Assembly: GCF_025149915.1 (NCBI RefSeq)
Contig: NZ_CP102278.1
Span: 2,993,001-3,057,000, forward strand
Reading direction: 5' to 3'
Length of the DNA stretch: 64,000 bases
Origin: Coprococcus eutactus
GTDB taxonomy: Bacteria; Bacillota; Clostridia; Lachnospirales; Lachnospiraceae
Position numbers and translations under genes: made by a program. Within the stretch, counting starts at the first letter, position 1. Each line of letters opens with the position of its first letter. Under the pieces are notes generated by a model, which saw only the letters and a list, made by a program, of their open reading frames with translations, ran no database searches and was not told the DNA's origin. Shown here piece by piece: positions 27,429 through 36,094 of this stretch.

Positions 27429-28562
27429 TTATCTCATAAATGCACACTCATCCTCGTTACAGAGTATTCCCTCTGGATTGTACATATTCATATGGAATAT
27501 ATGGCCGCTGTCAGGATTGTTCTGTCCATACGCTTTTGTGATATGTGCAACTCCAACTTTGTTCAGCACCTCATCCAACGCTTTTGTATGTGATGCCAGA
27601 TCATCATTTACACTATACATGAGATACGCCTCCGGAAACTCAGCATTTACATAATCAAGCTGATCCATAAACAGCTTGTACTGTTCCTCAGTCACTGCAT
27701 ATGCCTGGCTTATTTTCTTACTTTCACATTTTTCAGCTTTGTCGTGTAAACTTATTTTTCCGTCACTATTCTGATCATCATCCGCATCATTTCTCAGATA
27801 CCATGCGGATATATTGTCATTTCTTTCTGCCATCTTGTATGCACCACAGTTAAGGCATACCTTCTTAGGCAATAGATCATATGTGAAGAAATCAAGCTTT
27901 GCCCTGTAATCGCTGTTTGATGCTATGATGCAATAATTTGCCGTGAGCTGTGCCCCCGCCGAATCACCGACCATATAGAAATTATCAATGTCTATTCCAA
28001 GTGTCTGCGCATTCTCATGGATATACCGAATGAGATACGCCACATCCTCTATGGCCGCAGGATATTTGTTCTGCGGTGACAATCTATAGTTGAAGTTCAC
28101 CACCACATACCCGTGCTCCGCAAGAAGGCAGCAATAGTGGCTGTACAGTTCCTTGTCACCATAGAACCAGCCTCCGCCATGCACGCTCACTATCACCGGA
28201 TATTTTCTGTTTTCATCTGTCATATACGATATTGGAACACAGAGATCCATGTAGCTGTTGGATGTATAGCTTGCAGAATCCACGTCTGCGGCATCCCCGG
28301 AATCGGCAAAGAATATAATGTTTTTCTCTACATCTTTGTTCCATGTTTCAATCAGCTCATTGAAACGGACCTCATCAAGCTCCTTTTTGTAATCCAGATT
28401 CTTTATCTGTACAACATTTGCCGGATATTCAAGCCCTCTGTCTCTCGCCGCATCACTTGCTTTCCAGGCGTGGCGCATATTTACCCATGCCGGAAGATTC
28501 TTGACCACCGCACCGCGGCTGAATATCTCTGCTACGTTCTTCATCATTCTTTCTCCGTCCAT
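27429..28562 (-). CDS. Alpha/beta hydrolase (HSL/family IV esterase-like)
   Basis: This is a serine esterase of the hormone-sensitive-lipase type. The oxyanion motif VSVHGGGWFYGD, the nucleophile elbow GDSAGAQL, a charge-relay Asp in NDDLASHT and the His in SGHIFHMNMY are all visible. The core resembles carboxylesterase NlhH/Aes. The frame is open to 28718, but the upstream part overlaps the Fic gene. The start is taken at 28562 (GGAG six bases upstream); 28547 is also possible with its own GGAG. The length from 28562 is 377 residues, with an N-terminal helical extension before the hydrolase core. The substrate is unknown. It follows fic by 16 bp. Confidence 0.85.
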   Translation of the reverse strand: MDGERMMKNVAEIFSRGAVVKNLPAWVNMRHAWKASDAARDRGLEYPANVVQIKNLDYKKELDEVRFNELIETWNKDVEKNIIFFADSGDAADVDSASYTSNSYMDLCVPISYMTDENRKYPVIVSVHGGGWFYGDKELYSHYCCLLAEHGYVVVNFNYRLSPQNKYPAAIEDVAYLIRYIHENAQTLGIDIDNFYMVGDSAGAQLTANYCIIASNSDYRAKLDFFTYDLLPKKVCLNCGAYKMAERNDNISAWYLRNDADDDQNSDGKISLHDKAEKCESKKISQAYAVTEEQYKLFMDQLDYVNAEFPEAYLMYSVNDDLASHTKALDEVLNKVGVAHITKAYGQNNPDSGHIFHMNMYNPEGILCNEDECAFMR

Positions 28563-28578
28563 AATTTTCTCCAGTCTT

Positions 28579-29472
28579 TTAATCTCTGTGCTGTATCCTG
28601 AAATAGTCCAGGTACTTTTTAAACTTATCCTGCGCAGTAAGGCAGGTATCCCGCAGATATCCTCTTTCTCTATTCCATTCTGAAAGTCCTCTATAGTAAT
28701 ACCATTTGAGATCTTCATCTATGATAAATGGAACTATATCATATTTCAGACACTCCTTGAACAATATCAGCCTGCCAACCCTGCCATTGCCATCTTGAAA
28801 CGGATGAATACTTTCAAATTCATGGTGAAAATCCAGAATATCATCTAGTGTCTTTTCATTGAGCTTGCGGTATCTTGCAAGGAGATTTTTCATTTTCTCT
28901 GGAACTTCTTCCGGCAAAGCCGTATCATGGCCGCCCACCTCATTCGGAACTTTCTTGTAATCTCCCACCGCAAACCATTCTTTTCGTGAGTCCTGAGTTC
29001 CATTCTTGAGAATCAAATGCAGCTCCTTTATCATTTTCTCACTTAATAAGTTCTTTGCATCATCGATCACCAGATCTATACACCTGAAATGATTGGTCGT
29101 CTCAACTATATCGTCAACATTTATCGTCTGATCACTCACGCCTATAGTATTTGTCTCATATATATACCGTGTCTGATCATGACTGAGCCTGCTGCCCTCT
29201 ATATGATTGGAATTGTAAGTGAGATCCACCTGTATCTTATGATAAATGCCACCTTTAATTCCTTTTTTTTTCTCTTCTCTCAGCACAGTCAGCAGATCCC
29301 GGTTCTCTTCTCCCGCAGATTGACGCATTGGTTTCTGCGCAGAATCCGGTATATTCCACGTCTTTCCCGTCAGAAAAGCCCCAGGAATCTTATCATGAGC
29401 GCAGTAATTTCTAACGGTTCGTTCTGACACATTCCATTTTTTTGCAGTCTCTGCAACTGAAATATAACCCAT
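28579..29472 (-). CDS. Fic-domain protein with an N-terminal HTH
   Basis: Fic enzymes transfer AMP (or other phosphate groups) to target proteins. The 297 residues start with a MerR/excisionase-type helix-turn-helix (YISVAETAKKWNVSERTVRN). Then comes the class II inhibitory motif SNHIEG (S-x-x-x-E-G) on an N-terminal helix, and the Fic core with HPFQDGNGRVGR, including the catalytic His, the anion-binding loop and the second Arg. The start at 29472 is fixed by AAGGAGGG. The open frame to 29553 would begin upstream of it. The palindromes at 29539-29605 suggest self-regulation by the HTH. No toxin partner gene of the FicT/FicA type is adjacent. The downstream neighbour is the esterase. Confidence 0.92.
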   Translation of the reverse strand: MGYISVAETAKKWNVSERTVRNYCAHDKIPGAFLTGKTWNIPDSAQKPMRQSAGEENRDLLTVLREEKKKGIKGGIYHKIQVDLTYNSNHIEGSRLSHDQTRYIYETNTIGVSDQTINVDDIVETTNHFRCIDLVIDDAKNLLSEKMIKELHLILKNGTQDSRKEWFAVGDYKKVPNEVGGHDTALPEEVPEKMKNLLARYRKLNEKTLDDILDFHHEFESIHPFQDGNGRVGRLILFKECLKYDIVPFIIDEDLKWYYYRGLSEWNRERGYLRDTCLTAQDKFKKYLDYFRIQHRD

Positions 29473-29538
29473 GAAAATCCCTCCTTTTACGCAATGGGCT
29501 TTTATCATCTGCACAGTGTTTTGTATATAGATAGTATA

Positions 29539-29605
29539 TGCCGTTACCGGCAAGAAATCAACTTTTTCAAGATTTGAAACCGTTCATTTATTGCCGATAG
29601 CGGCA
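29539..29605 (-). promoter_or_regulatory. Pair of TGCCG-N4-CGGCA palindromes
   Basis: Sites at 29539-29552 (TGCCGTTACCGGCA) and 29592-29605 (TGCCGATAGCGGCA) are 53 bp apart centre to centre, about five helical turns, directly upstream of fic. With TATA-like flanks they also form one larger inverted pair. They are likely operators for the HTH of the Fic protein or of another local regulator. Confidence 0.6.
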
Positions 29606-29614
29606 TATCCCACA

Positions 29615-30235
29615 TTACTCATATATAGGTTCAAAGTCGTCTGCTCCGTGTCCACACAGAGGACATACATAATCTGCCGGAAGCTCACTTCCCTCATATA
29701 CATAGTTACATATCTTGCAGCGCCATCCCACTATCTTCTTATCTGTCTTAGGAGGCTTGTCTGCCTTTGGCTTTACATGCGCCTGATAATCAGCATATGT
29801 GAGAGGAGCCTTGTCTGACAGCATCTTCGCATCAACCACCTCCGCGATGAACAACGTGTGTGTTCCAAGATCGTGGCTCTCAACTACCTTGCCACTGATA
29901 ACCGCACAGGCATACCAGCCCATGTAAGGGATTCCGTTGACATCCTCCGGCATCTTTATTCCTTCGAATTTGTCCACGTCTCTTCCCGACTGGAAACCGA
30001 AGTGCTTTATCGAGTCAAATGTACACTGCTCGTCAAGTACACTGAGGGCAAACACACCACTCTCCTTGAGCAGATCACATGTGTAATTCGTGTTGAGAAC
30101 CGATATCGCAACCCGCGTTGGATTGTTCGCCACCTGTATACAGGTGTTGATGATGCAGCCATTTGCCTTGTCGCCCAGCTTTGTGGACAACATGAAAATC
30201 CCGTATGATAAACTGTAGATTGCCTTTTTATCCAT
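29615..30235 (-). CDS. Flavin reductase-rubredoxin fusion (high-molecular-weight rubredoxin type)
   Basis: Residues ~1-150 form a flavin-reductase-like FMN-binding domain (LSYGIFMLSTKLGDKANGCI, PTRVAISVLNTNYT). A Lys/Pro linker and a C-terminal rubredoxin of about 40 residues follow, with WRCKICNYVYEG and YVCPLCG, the four Fe ligands. This domain order is that of Hrb of Moorella, which passes electrons from NAD(P)H to flavodiiron NO/O2 reductases. A role in oxidative or nitrosative defence is inferred. AAGGAGG precedes the ATG at 30235. The gene is alone, and no flavodiiron protein is in the window. Confidence 0.93.
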   Translation of the reverse strand: MDKKAIYSLSYGIFMLSTKLGDKANGCIINTCIQVANNPTRVAISVLNTNYTCDLLKESGVFALSVLDEQCTFDSIKHFGFQSGRDVDKFEGIKMPEDVNGIPYMGWYACAVISGKVVESHDLGTHTLFIAEVVDAKMLSDKAPLTYADYQAHVKPKADKPPKTDKKIVGWRCKICNYVYEGSELPADYVCPLCGHGADDFEPIYE

Positions 30236-30320
30236 GATAATAACCTCCTTGTCAATCATAATCAATCATTTATATAGATTTATTCTCAATAAGATATTTC
30301 TATAATACCATATTATCATG

Positions 30321-30358
30321 CAAAAAGCTCCCCCTGTTTATCACAGGGAGAGCCTTTA
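30321..30358 (-). terminator. Terminator after the 557-residue membrane protein
   Basis: AGCTCCCCCTGT (30326-30337) and ACAGGGAGAGCC (30342 onward) pair. GCTTTTTG follows on the minus strand. Confidence 0.8.
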
Positions 30359-30372
30359 TTCAGTGAATAAAT

Positions 30373-32046
30373 CTATCTCTCAACAGATATTATGTCATTT
30401 ATTCCGTTGTCTGATTCCTGATAAAATACTTTTATTTTATCTCCGCTCTGTATAAATATCAGCTCCTCGTTCTCTGAGAAATCCTGCTTGTATACATTGC
30501 CGTTTTCATCCGTGATATACACATATGTCGTCTCATCCATGTTGATATATTTGATATCAGCTACCGTGATCTGTCTGTTTGGTATATCATCCGTCATGCT
30601 CTGCGTACTCTTAAGTCCGTTCTCTGCCAGCAGCTTGTTGTATGCCGCAAGTGCGTCCTTCTGGGTAGTGCCTGTAGCTACAATATTGTACTTCTCCACA
30701 TCTACAAGCGCATACATCTTTACCAGGCCACCGTTGTCCTTTAAGACCATGATGTAGGTTGGTATTCCGCTGATATTGATGAGTGATGGGAAGGATGCCT
30801 TATAACCAAGATGCTGTACCTGTCCCTCTGCCGACGCCATGGCTGAGTATTCCTCTGCGCCTGCCACCTTGTAATATTTGCTCTCTCCTGTCCGGAGGTT
30901 CATCATGGCAAATCCTATGTTAGACTCGTCACCATTTACCGATGTGACACCTGTATATACCCACACATCGCCGTCCATAACCTTGTAACCGTAATCATCC
31001 GTAGTCCTCTTGCAGCCCTTATTGCCAAATACGCTGTTCCAGTAGCCGCCTGAGAGCTCTCCGTACCAGTCGTATTTCTGGCACACCAGGTCGCCATCAT
31101 ATACACGGTCCACCCAGTGTGGAACATCACTGACTTCATGATACTCTGTATCGCCCGTACACGGATCGCATATAACCACACCCTTTACATCCTTTGCACC
31201 GAAGAGTCCTGCATGCGACTCAAGAACCGGACAGATGTAATACGGATTGCCATCGTCATTGAGCTCCAGATAGAAACCTTCAAATATATATGTCGGATAA
31301 GCCATCTGGACATGTCTGTACAGGTTGTTGTTGAAATACGCTGAAGGCGAATATACTATTGGCTTTTCAGTCTGTATATAGTGTGCCTCATTCTTTACCG
31401 GATCCACAAGAACATAACCCGGGATTCCGTTCTTCCTGTTGTTCATATATTTGATGAATCCCGCATAATTGAGTGCTGCGACCTTCATCGGCGCGCCATT
31501 GTAATCTATAGTACTGTAATTGCCGCTGACCTCATACTGGCTGACCACATCCGAGAGTGAACCGACGGCTCTCTCACCTATGATCCTCGCTGTGCTTGTA
31601 TCCATCAGCGCAATGTCATTTATCTGCCTGCTCTCCGGGATATCCGTCTGAAAGTCTCCATCCTCTATATTGATAAGGCTTGCGTACTTTGATGCACAAA
31701 ACAGCTTGGATGATGCCGCCACCATAATGAGTCCGACCGCTATCATTATTACAACTATCCATGCTGCAGGTTTCGTTGCTTTCGTTGCGACACTTCTGGT
31801 ATCATTACTCTCCACCGTGAAATCAAGCGTACAAAAGCCAACAAGCGCAACTGAAATGACCATCCACACCCAGAAACTTGTACTCTGTATGTTGATCGCC
31901 GGTGTTGCCGCATAATAGTATATAAGCTCTCCTATGACCAGCACGACAAATGCTATCACATTCCATTTGCCGAGCCTTCCTGGGGGCTTTGCAAATATCT
32001 CCTTTGCCGCTCCTGTGCTTTTCTTTTTCTTTGTCTGTTTACCCAT
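30373..32046 (-). CDS. Membrane protein with a large extracytoplasmic domain, unrecognised
   Basis: The 557 residues start with a Lys-rich stretch, then three hydrophobic helices (near 27-47, 57-75 and 95-112). A beta-rich domain of about 440 residues follows, with no motif I can name. Repeated patterns such as GYVLVDPVKNEAHYI, GVVICDPCTGDTEYH, GFAMMNLRTGESKYYKVA and YALVDVEKYNIVATG look like successive beta hairpins, as in a propeller or PepSY-like repeat. They are embedded in an otherwise soluble part. It is single-copy, with its own terminator. No function is proposed. Confidence 0.8.
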   Translation of the reverse strand: MGKQTKKKKSTGAAKEIFAKPPGRLGKWNVIAFVVLVIGELIYYYAATPAINIQSTSFWVWMVISVALVGFCTLDFTVESNDTRSVATKATKPAAWIVVIMIAVGLIMVAASSKLFCASKYASLINIEDGDFQTDIPESRQINDIALMDTSTARIIGERAVGSLSDVVSQYEVSGNYSTIDYNGAPMKVAALNYAGFIKYMNNRKNGIPGYVLVDPVKNEAHYIQTEKPIVYSPSAYFNNNLYRHVQMAYPTYIFEGFYLELNDDGNPYYICPVLESHAGLFGAKDVKGVVICDPCTGDTEYHEVSDVPHWVDRVYDGDLVCQKYDWYGELSGGYWNSVFGNKGCKRTTDDYGYKVMDGDVWVYTGVTSVNGDESNIGFAMMNLRTGESKYYKVAGAEEYSAMASAEGQVQHLGYKASFPSLINISGIPTYIMVLKDNGGLVKMYALVDVEKYNIVATGTTQKDALAAYNKLLAENGLKSTQSMTDDIPNRQITVADIKYINMDETTYVYITDENGNVYKQDFSENEELIFIQSGDKIKVFYQESDNGINDIISVER

Positions 32047-32292
32047 GTTGCCCTTCTTTCCGGCTTACCACGATCTGATTTTTCGCTGCATATACTTACC
32101 GGATCGTGTCAGCCATTAATCTATCTACTCCATATGTCTGCCCCATATATTATCATCTATTCCGATAAAAATATATATCTATCCGGTATATGTTATGCCT
32201 CGTATCGTTCTGCCAGTGAACGATTGTATATATGTGTTCTCCTGTGCTTTTTGTTATACTTTTGCCTGCTTTAACAGGGCATCCTGCAAAAC

Positions 32293-32752
32293 CTATGCAG
32301 AGGCTACTTTCTCTATCCACTTCACAGCCTTCGCCAGCCTCTTCCCGGAATCGGCAAAATGTCCACCTGGATTTATCTCATATATAACATCATTGTCTTT
32401 TTTGAGAAGTTCGCAAATCTCCTTTGTCCGATCCGCCACAGTTGCCATAAGTCTGTCTGACGTTCTCGATTCCTTACCGCCGAGGCTGATGTATATACGT
32501 TTATTCGCAAGTGTTGGCTGGATGTTTACATATTCCACAAATCCCGGATACCACATTGAACCTGAACATGTGGCACATCCGGCAAATATATCAGTCTGAT
32601 ACATTGCCCAAAGTGCAAAAAGCCCGGCAAGCGAATATCCCATGATATAAAGAGGCCTGTTCGCCTGACTTTGAATATCCAACTGCGGTACGACCTGCTG
32701 TTCTATATAATCCAGTGTCCGTCCCGCCTCTCCGGCAAATGATCCATCGACC
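32293..32752 (-). pseudogene. 3' half of an esterase gene split by the mobile element
   Basis: Reading VDGSFAGEAGRTLDYIEQQ, then the nucleophile elbow MGYSLAGLFALWAM and the catalytic-His segment NPGGHFADSGKRL to a stop at 32293. The N-terminal part lies at 43782-43972, beyond the element. Joined at the TGA core, the two give a continuous 216-codon alpha/beta hydrolase. Any translation of this half alone would lack the first 63 codons. Confidence 0.9.
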
Positions 32753-34610
32753 TCAGTCGGTCATTTTTTGCGGACAGTTCAATACATGCCCTTCGGTTCC
32801 TCTCCCTACTCCTGCGTTTGCTCTCGTTTGATTTCTCCCTCTGTATCCTCTTAGCACAAGCGGGACAATACTTTGATATTCCAGAGCTGGGGACGTATTC
32901 AACACCGCACACCGTACAATTTTTAGGCTTTAACGCCGTCCACCGCTTTGTGGGTGTGATATGTAATTCACCGACAAAGCCGATGAATTTATAGTAAATC
33001 TTGATTTCCTGCCTTACTGTCCCGTCCGCAAGTTTCTCACGTTCCGAAACAAGTATCTTGTCTATGAGTGCGTTTATGATGGTTGCGTCCAACTCTTTCA
33101 GCCCCTGATAGTTGCGGATTAGGGATAGAAAGTCCCTCACGCCCTGCGATTTCTCATAGCTGTCATTGAGCGTTTCCGTTACCTCTTTCAGCCGTGCTTC
33201 AATTTCAAGCTGCTCTTTCTGGTATTTCCCCGACATCATCTCAAAATTCCGCTCCGTGATACGCTCCATTACCTTGTCCTCATAGAGAGAGGAAAACAGC
33301 CTGTCAAGCTCCGCAAGGCGTTTGTTCAGCTTCTTCTTTTCTTTCTCTAATGATTTCGCCCTGCTCTGGTCTGTTTCCGTGAGCCGCCTTTCTATGGCTC
33401 TGACCGCCTTTTCATCATTGACCGCCATATCCGCAAAGCGGTTGATGTCGGCAAGGACGGCATTGAATAAGTCCCTCGCTTCAATGCTGTGTGCGGTACA
33501 CATAACATTGCCATATCTGCCATAATTATTGCAGGTGTATTGTACGCAGTCGATGATGTCGGGGCGTTTCCTCCTGTTGGCACTCGCCGCCCGCATCGCA
33601 TAGCCGCAGTCCGCACACTTGATAACGCCCGAAAAGATATTCTCAAATCCCCCTGCGTTCTGCTCCCGCCTGCGGCTCGTCATAAGCTGCTGTACGGTGT
33701 CAAATTCCTCCTGCGTGACTATCCCCTCATGGGTGTCTGGTATCACTTCCCATTCTTCGGGCAGCTTAGAGGGGCGTTTCTTGCTTTTCATGTTGGCTGC
33801 AATCCGCTTGTAGCCTGCAAGGTTGCCCGCATATATCGGGCTTCTTAAAATGCCCCTCACGCTGTTCTCGCTCCAAATATAACGGTTTTCCTCGTTATCC
33901 TCAAAGTACCGCTCATAGCCTGTTGCCCCTTGCTCCACCGCATAAGCGGCAGGGCGTAGGATATGCTGTTTGTTGATGTGCTTGCGGATTTTGGCGATGC
34001 CGTTGCCCGCTAACGCAAGGTCGAATATCTCCCTTACCACATGGGCAACTTTGTCATCTATCAGCAGATGGTTGTGGTCGGCAGGGTCTTTGACATAGCC
34101 ATAAGGGGCTGTTGTTCCCATGAATTTCCCCTGCTGAAACCTCGCACGGTACGCCGATTTTATCTTGACTGACACATCGGCAGAATACATTTCGTTTAGG
34201 ATGTTGCGGAAAGGCGTGATGTCCATAGCGGATTTGTTTAAGGTGTCCACGCCGTCATTGACCGCTATATACCTCACGTTATGCTCTGGGAAAAAGACTT
34301 CCAGATATAACCCACAATCAAGATAGTTCCTCCCCAGACGGGATAAATCTTTTGTAATCACGCAGTTTATCAGCCCGTTTTCAATGTCCTTAATCATATT
34401 CTGGAAACTTGGTCTTTGGAAATTTGTTCCAGAGTAGCCATCGTCAACATACGTTTTTGCTAAATGCCATCCCTGCCTTTTCACATAATCCGTGAGGATG
34501 GATTTTTGTGTCGCAATGCTCGCACTCTCGTTATCCGTGCCATCGTCCTTTGATAAGCGGCAGTAAATGCCGACTTCATAAATCTTGTTCTCCGTTCTTA
34601 TTCCTGCCAT
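32703..34610 (-). CDS. Large serine recombinase (TndX/TnpX-like)
   Basis: This is a site-specific integrase/excisionase. The 635 residues begin with the resolvase catalytic domain (YEVGIYCRLSKDDGTDNESA with the nucleophile Ser, TYVDDGYSGTNFQRPSF, TKDLSRLGRNY). The recombinase domain follows (GTTAPYGYVKDP, GNGIAKIRKHIN), then a zinc ribbon (IKCADCGYAMRA, CTAHSIEARDL), a coiled coil (~430-490), and a second Cys motif (CTVCGVEYVP...KYCPACAKRI) with an Arg-rich tail. The ATG at 34610 follows GGAGG. The last 15 codons (after NDRL) lie beyond the left core in host DNA. In the circular form the frame would instead end NDRLM-stop. Confidence 0.94.
   Translation of the reverse strand: MAGIRTENKIYEVGIYCRLSKDDGTDNESASIATQKSILTDYVKRQGWHLAKTYVDDGYSGTNFQRPSFQNMIKDIENGLINCVITKDLSRLGRNYLDCGLYLEVFFPEHNVRYIAVNDGVDTLNKSAMDITPFRNILNEMYSADVSVKIKSAYRARFQQGKFMGTTAPYGYVKDPADHNHLLIDDKVAHVVREIFDLALAGNGIAKIRKHINKQHILRPAAYAVEQGATGYERYFEDNEENRYIWSENSVRGILRSPIYAGNLAGYKRIAANMKSKKRPSKLPEEWEVIPDTHEGIVTQEEFDTVQQLMTSRRREQNAGGFENIFSGVIKCADCGYAMRAASANRRKRPDIIDCVQYTCNNYGRYGNVMCTAHSIEARDLFNAVLADINRFADMAVNDEKAVRAIERRLTETDQSRAKSLEKEKKKLNKRLAELDRLFSSLYEDKVMERITERNFEMMSGKYQKEQLEIEARLKEVTETLNDSYEKSQGVRDFLSLIRNYQGLKELDATIINALIDKILVSEREKLADGTVRQEIKIYYKFIGFVGELHITPTKRWTALKPKNCTVCGVEYVPSSGISKYCPACAKRIQREKSNESKRRSRERNRRACIELSAKNDRLRSMDHLPERRDGHWII
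32753..32755. other. Left attachment junction of the mobile element
   Basis: TCA (TGA on the minus strand) is shared with 43782-43784. The element-side arm TTTTGCGGACA lies at 32766-32776, 12 bp from the core, and mirrors the arm at the other end. Confidence 0.85.
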
Positions 34611-34663
34611 ACTGTAAAACCTCCATATCTGTCCTAACGTTTTCATGTTCCATTGCGTACATT

Positions 34664-34855
34664 CTAAGCGGACAGCCCCTCATTGTCGAAGGTGTCGCCC
34701 TCGGCAATCTTCTTCCGAATATCCTCGGAGATAATCGGGACAAACGCTTCTGCAACGGTCTGTGTGCCGATATATTCTCGACTGATAATCATTTGTACTT
34801 GCCCTTTTGGCACAATACGCTTTCTTCTTCCAGTTGTTTTCCTATCCTCGCCCAT
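34664..34855 (-). CDS. 63-residue basic small protein of the element
   Basis: It starts at an ATG with AAAGGAAG upstream, 53 bp before the recombinase start. It has a Lys/Arg-rich N-terminus (GEDRKTTGRRKRIVPKGQVQ) and then MIISREYIGTQTVAEAFVPI. It resembles the short proteins often encoded next to large serine recombinases of this class, but no family is recognised. A recombination directionality or DNA-binding role is only a guess from position and charge. Confidence 0.65.
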   Translation of the reverse strand: MGEDRKTTGRRKRIVPKGQVQMIISREYIGTQTVAEAFVPIISEDIRKKIAEGDTFDNEGLSA

Positions 34856-34925
34856 ACTTAAATCTTCCTTTCCAGACAGGGCAGGAGAACGTCTGGAAAC
34901 GCCCCGCCCTGTCAATCAGATACCA

Positions 34926-35156
34926 TCAATCCCCGCTGTTTACTTCTTTCTGTAATGCTTCAAGGAGTGCCGCTGCTTCATCAGCGTTCAACGTGATACC
35001 CTTTCCGCACTTCTCACGGTTCGGGGAAAAGCTGCGGATGTCATATTTCGGCTCTCTCCCGTTCCATGAAATAAGATTGATTTCCTTTGTGTAGCCGCTG
35101 TCACTCGCAGACAATACGGCGATTTCCTTTACAATCTCATACTGGATTTCTTTCAT
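34926..35156 (-). CDS. PC4-like (YdbC-type) nucleic-acid-binding protein
   Basis: The 76 residues match the YdbC/PC4-like fold pattern: YEIVKEIAVLSASDSGYTKE, INLISWNGREPKYDIRSFSP, and GKGITLNADEAAALLEALQK. YdbC proteins bind single-stranded DNA. On mobile elements they probably assist replication or transfer. Start ATG at 35156. It lies between the ParB-like gene and the small protein in one transcription direction. Confidence 0.85.
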   Translation of the reverse strand: MKEIQYEIVKEIAVLSASDSGYTKEINLISWNGREPKYDIRSFSPNREKCGKGITLNADEAAALLEALQKEVNSGD

Positions 35157-35232
35157 TCCTTACCTCATTCTCCTTAAAATTCTGTCTTTCTTCTGTTCCA
35201 AATTCCTGCATTTACTTCCCGAAAAAAGAAGG

Positions 35233-36087
35233 TTAGCGGCTGTCCCTGCTCCGTTTTCTCTGCAACTCACGTTCCAGAAGTCGGATGATGGTTTCCTCCA
35301 TCTGCTTCGGCGTTGTGTCCTTCGGAAAGTATTTTTTCAGTTTGCTTGTGTTGATTTTCAAGGTTTCTTTCTGGTTTCCCTTTTCCTCCGTCATAATGGA
35401 AAATATCATATCCATGTCAAGCTGCCCGCTCTGGCTCATGCTTTTCATCCGCTGTGCCTGTGAGAGTGAGGGCGTTGCTTCTTCGCTCTCCATCGTGGCA
35501 AAGAGATTTTCCTGCTCGTCTTTCTTCAAAAAGGACAGTTCCACCGCAGGTGTGAGGGCGATTTTCCCCTCGTCCACCATCTGCAAAATCGGCGGTATCA
35601 GTTCCGTCAGGCGGATAAAACGCTGGACGGTCATCCTGCCCACGCCGAAGCCCTGTGCCACTTTGTCGTCCGTCCGCAACTTCGTCACAACTTGTGACGA
35701 GGTTAAGTCTGTGCGGAAACCCTGCCGCTTCATGGCTTCGGATTTCATCCTGTAGGCAAACGCCCGCTCCGATGGCAGGATATTTTCACGCTGTAAATTA
35801 CTGTCTACAAGGGTGATGATGGCTCGGTCACGGTCTAAGGGCAGGACAAATGCAGGCACGGTATTTATACCTGCAAGTTCGGACGCACGGACACGCCGCT
35901 GCCCCGCAATCACTTCATAACCGTTCCCGTCCTCTTTCGGGCGTGTGATTATCGGCGTGACAATGCCAAATTCCTTGATGCTTTCCGCTAACTCTGACAG
36001 CGTTTCATCCTCCACAACATGAAACGGATTGTCGGGAAACGGGTATAAATCTTTGGTCTTTAACACCTTAAAATCCTGTTTCTTCAT
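35233..36087 (-). CDS. ParB/Spo0J-family protein
   Basis: The 284 residues contain the ParB N-terminal domain with the CTP-binding-type motif VIAGQRRVRASELAG and the Box I-like PDNPFHV...LAESIKEFGIVTPI. A helix-turn-helix core follows (QGFGVGRMTVQRFIRLTELI), then a C-terminal part ending in a basic helix. No ParA gene is adjacent. Such orphan ParB-like proteins on integrative elements may help stabilise the circular form or act in regulation. It is followed within 8 bp by the relaxase gene on its 5' side. Confidence 0.9.
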   Translation of the reverse strand: MKKQDFKVLKTKDLYPFPDNPFHVVEDETLSELAESIKEFGIVTPIITRPKEDGNGYEVIAGQRRVRASELAGINTVPAFVLPLDRDRAIITLVDSNLQRENILPSERAFAYRMKSEAMKRQGFRTDLTSSQVVTKLRTDDKVAQGFGVGRMTVQRFIRLTELIPPILQMVDEGKIALTPAVELSFLKKDEQENLFATMESEEATPSLSQAQRMKSMSQSGQLDMDMIFSIMTEEKGNQKETLKINTSKLKKYFPKDTTPKQMEETIIRLLERELQRKRSRDSR

Positions 36088-36094
36088 TCACTTT

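Noticed and set aside
32293..32752. A complete small esterase gene
   Set aside because: The N-terminal part and oxyanion region are missing here and are found, in the correct frame, at the other end of the element.
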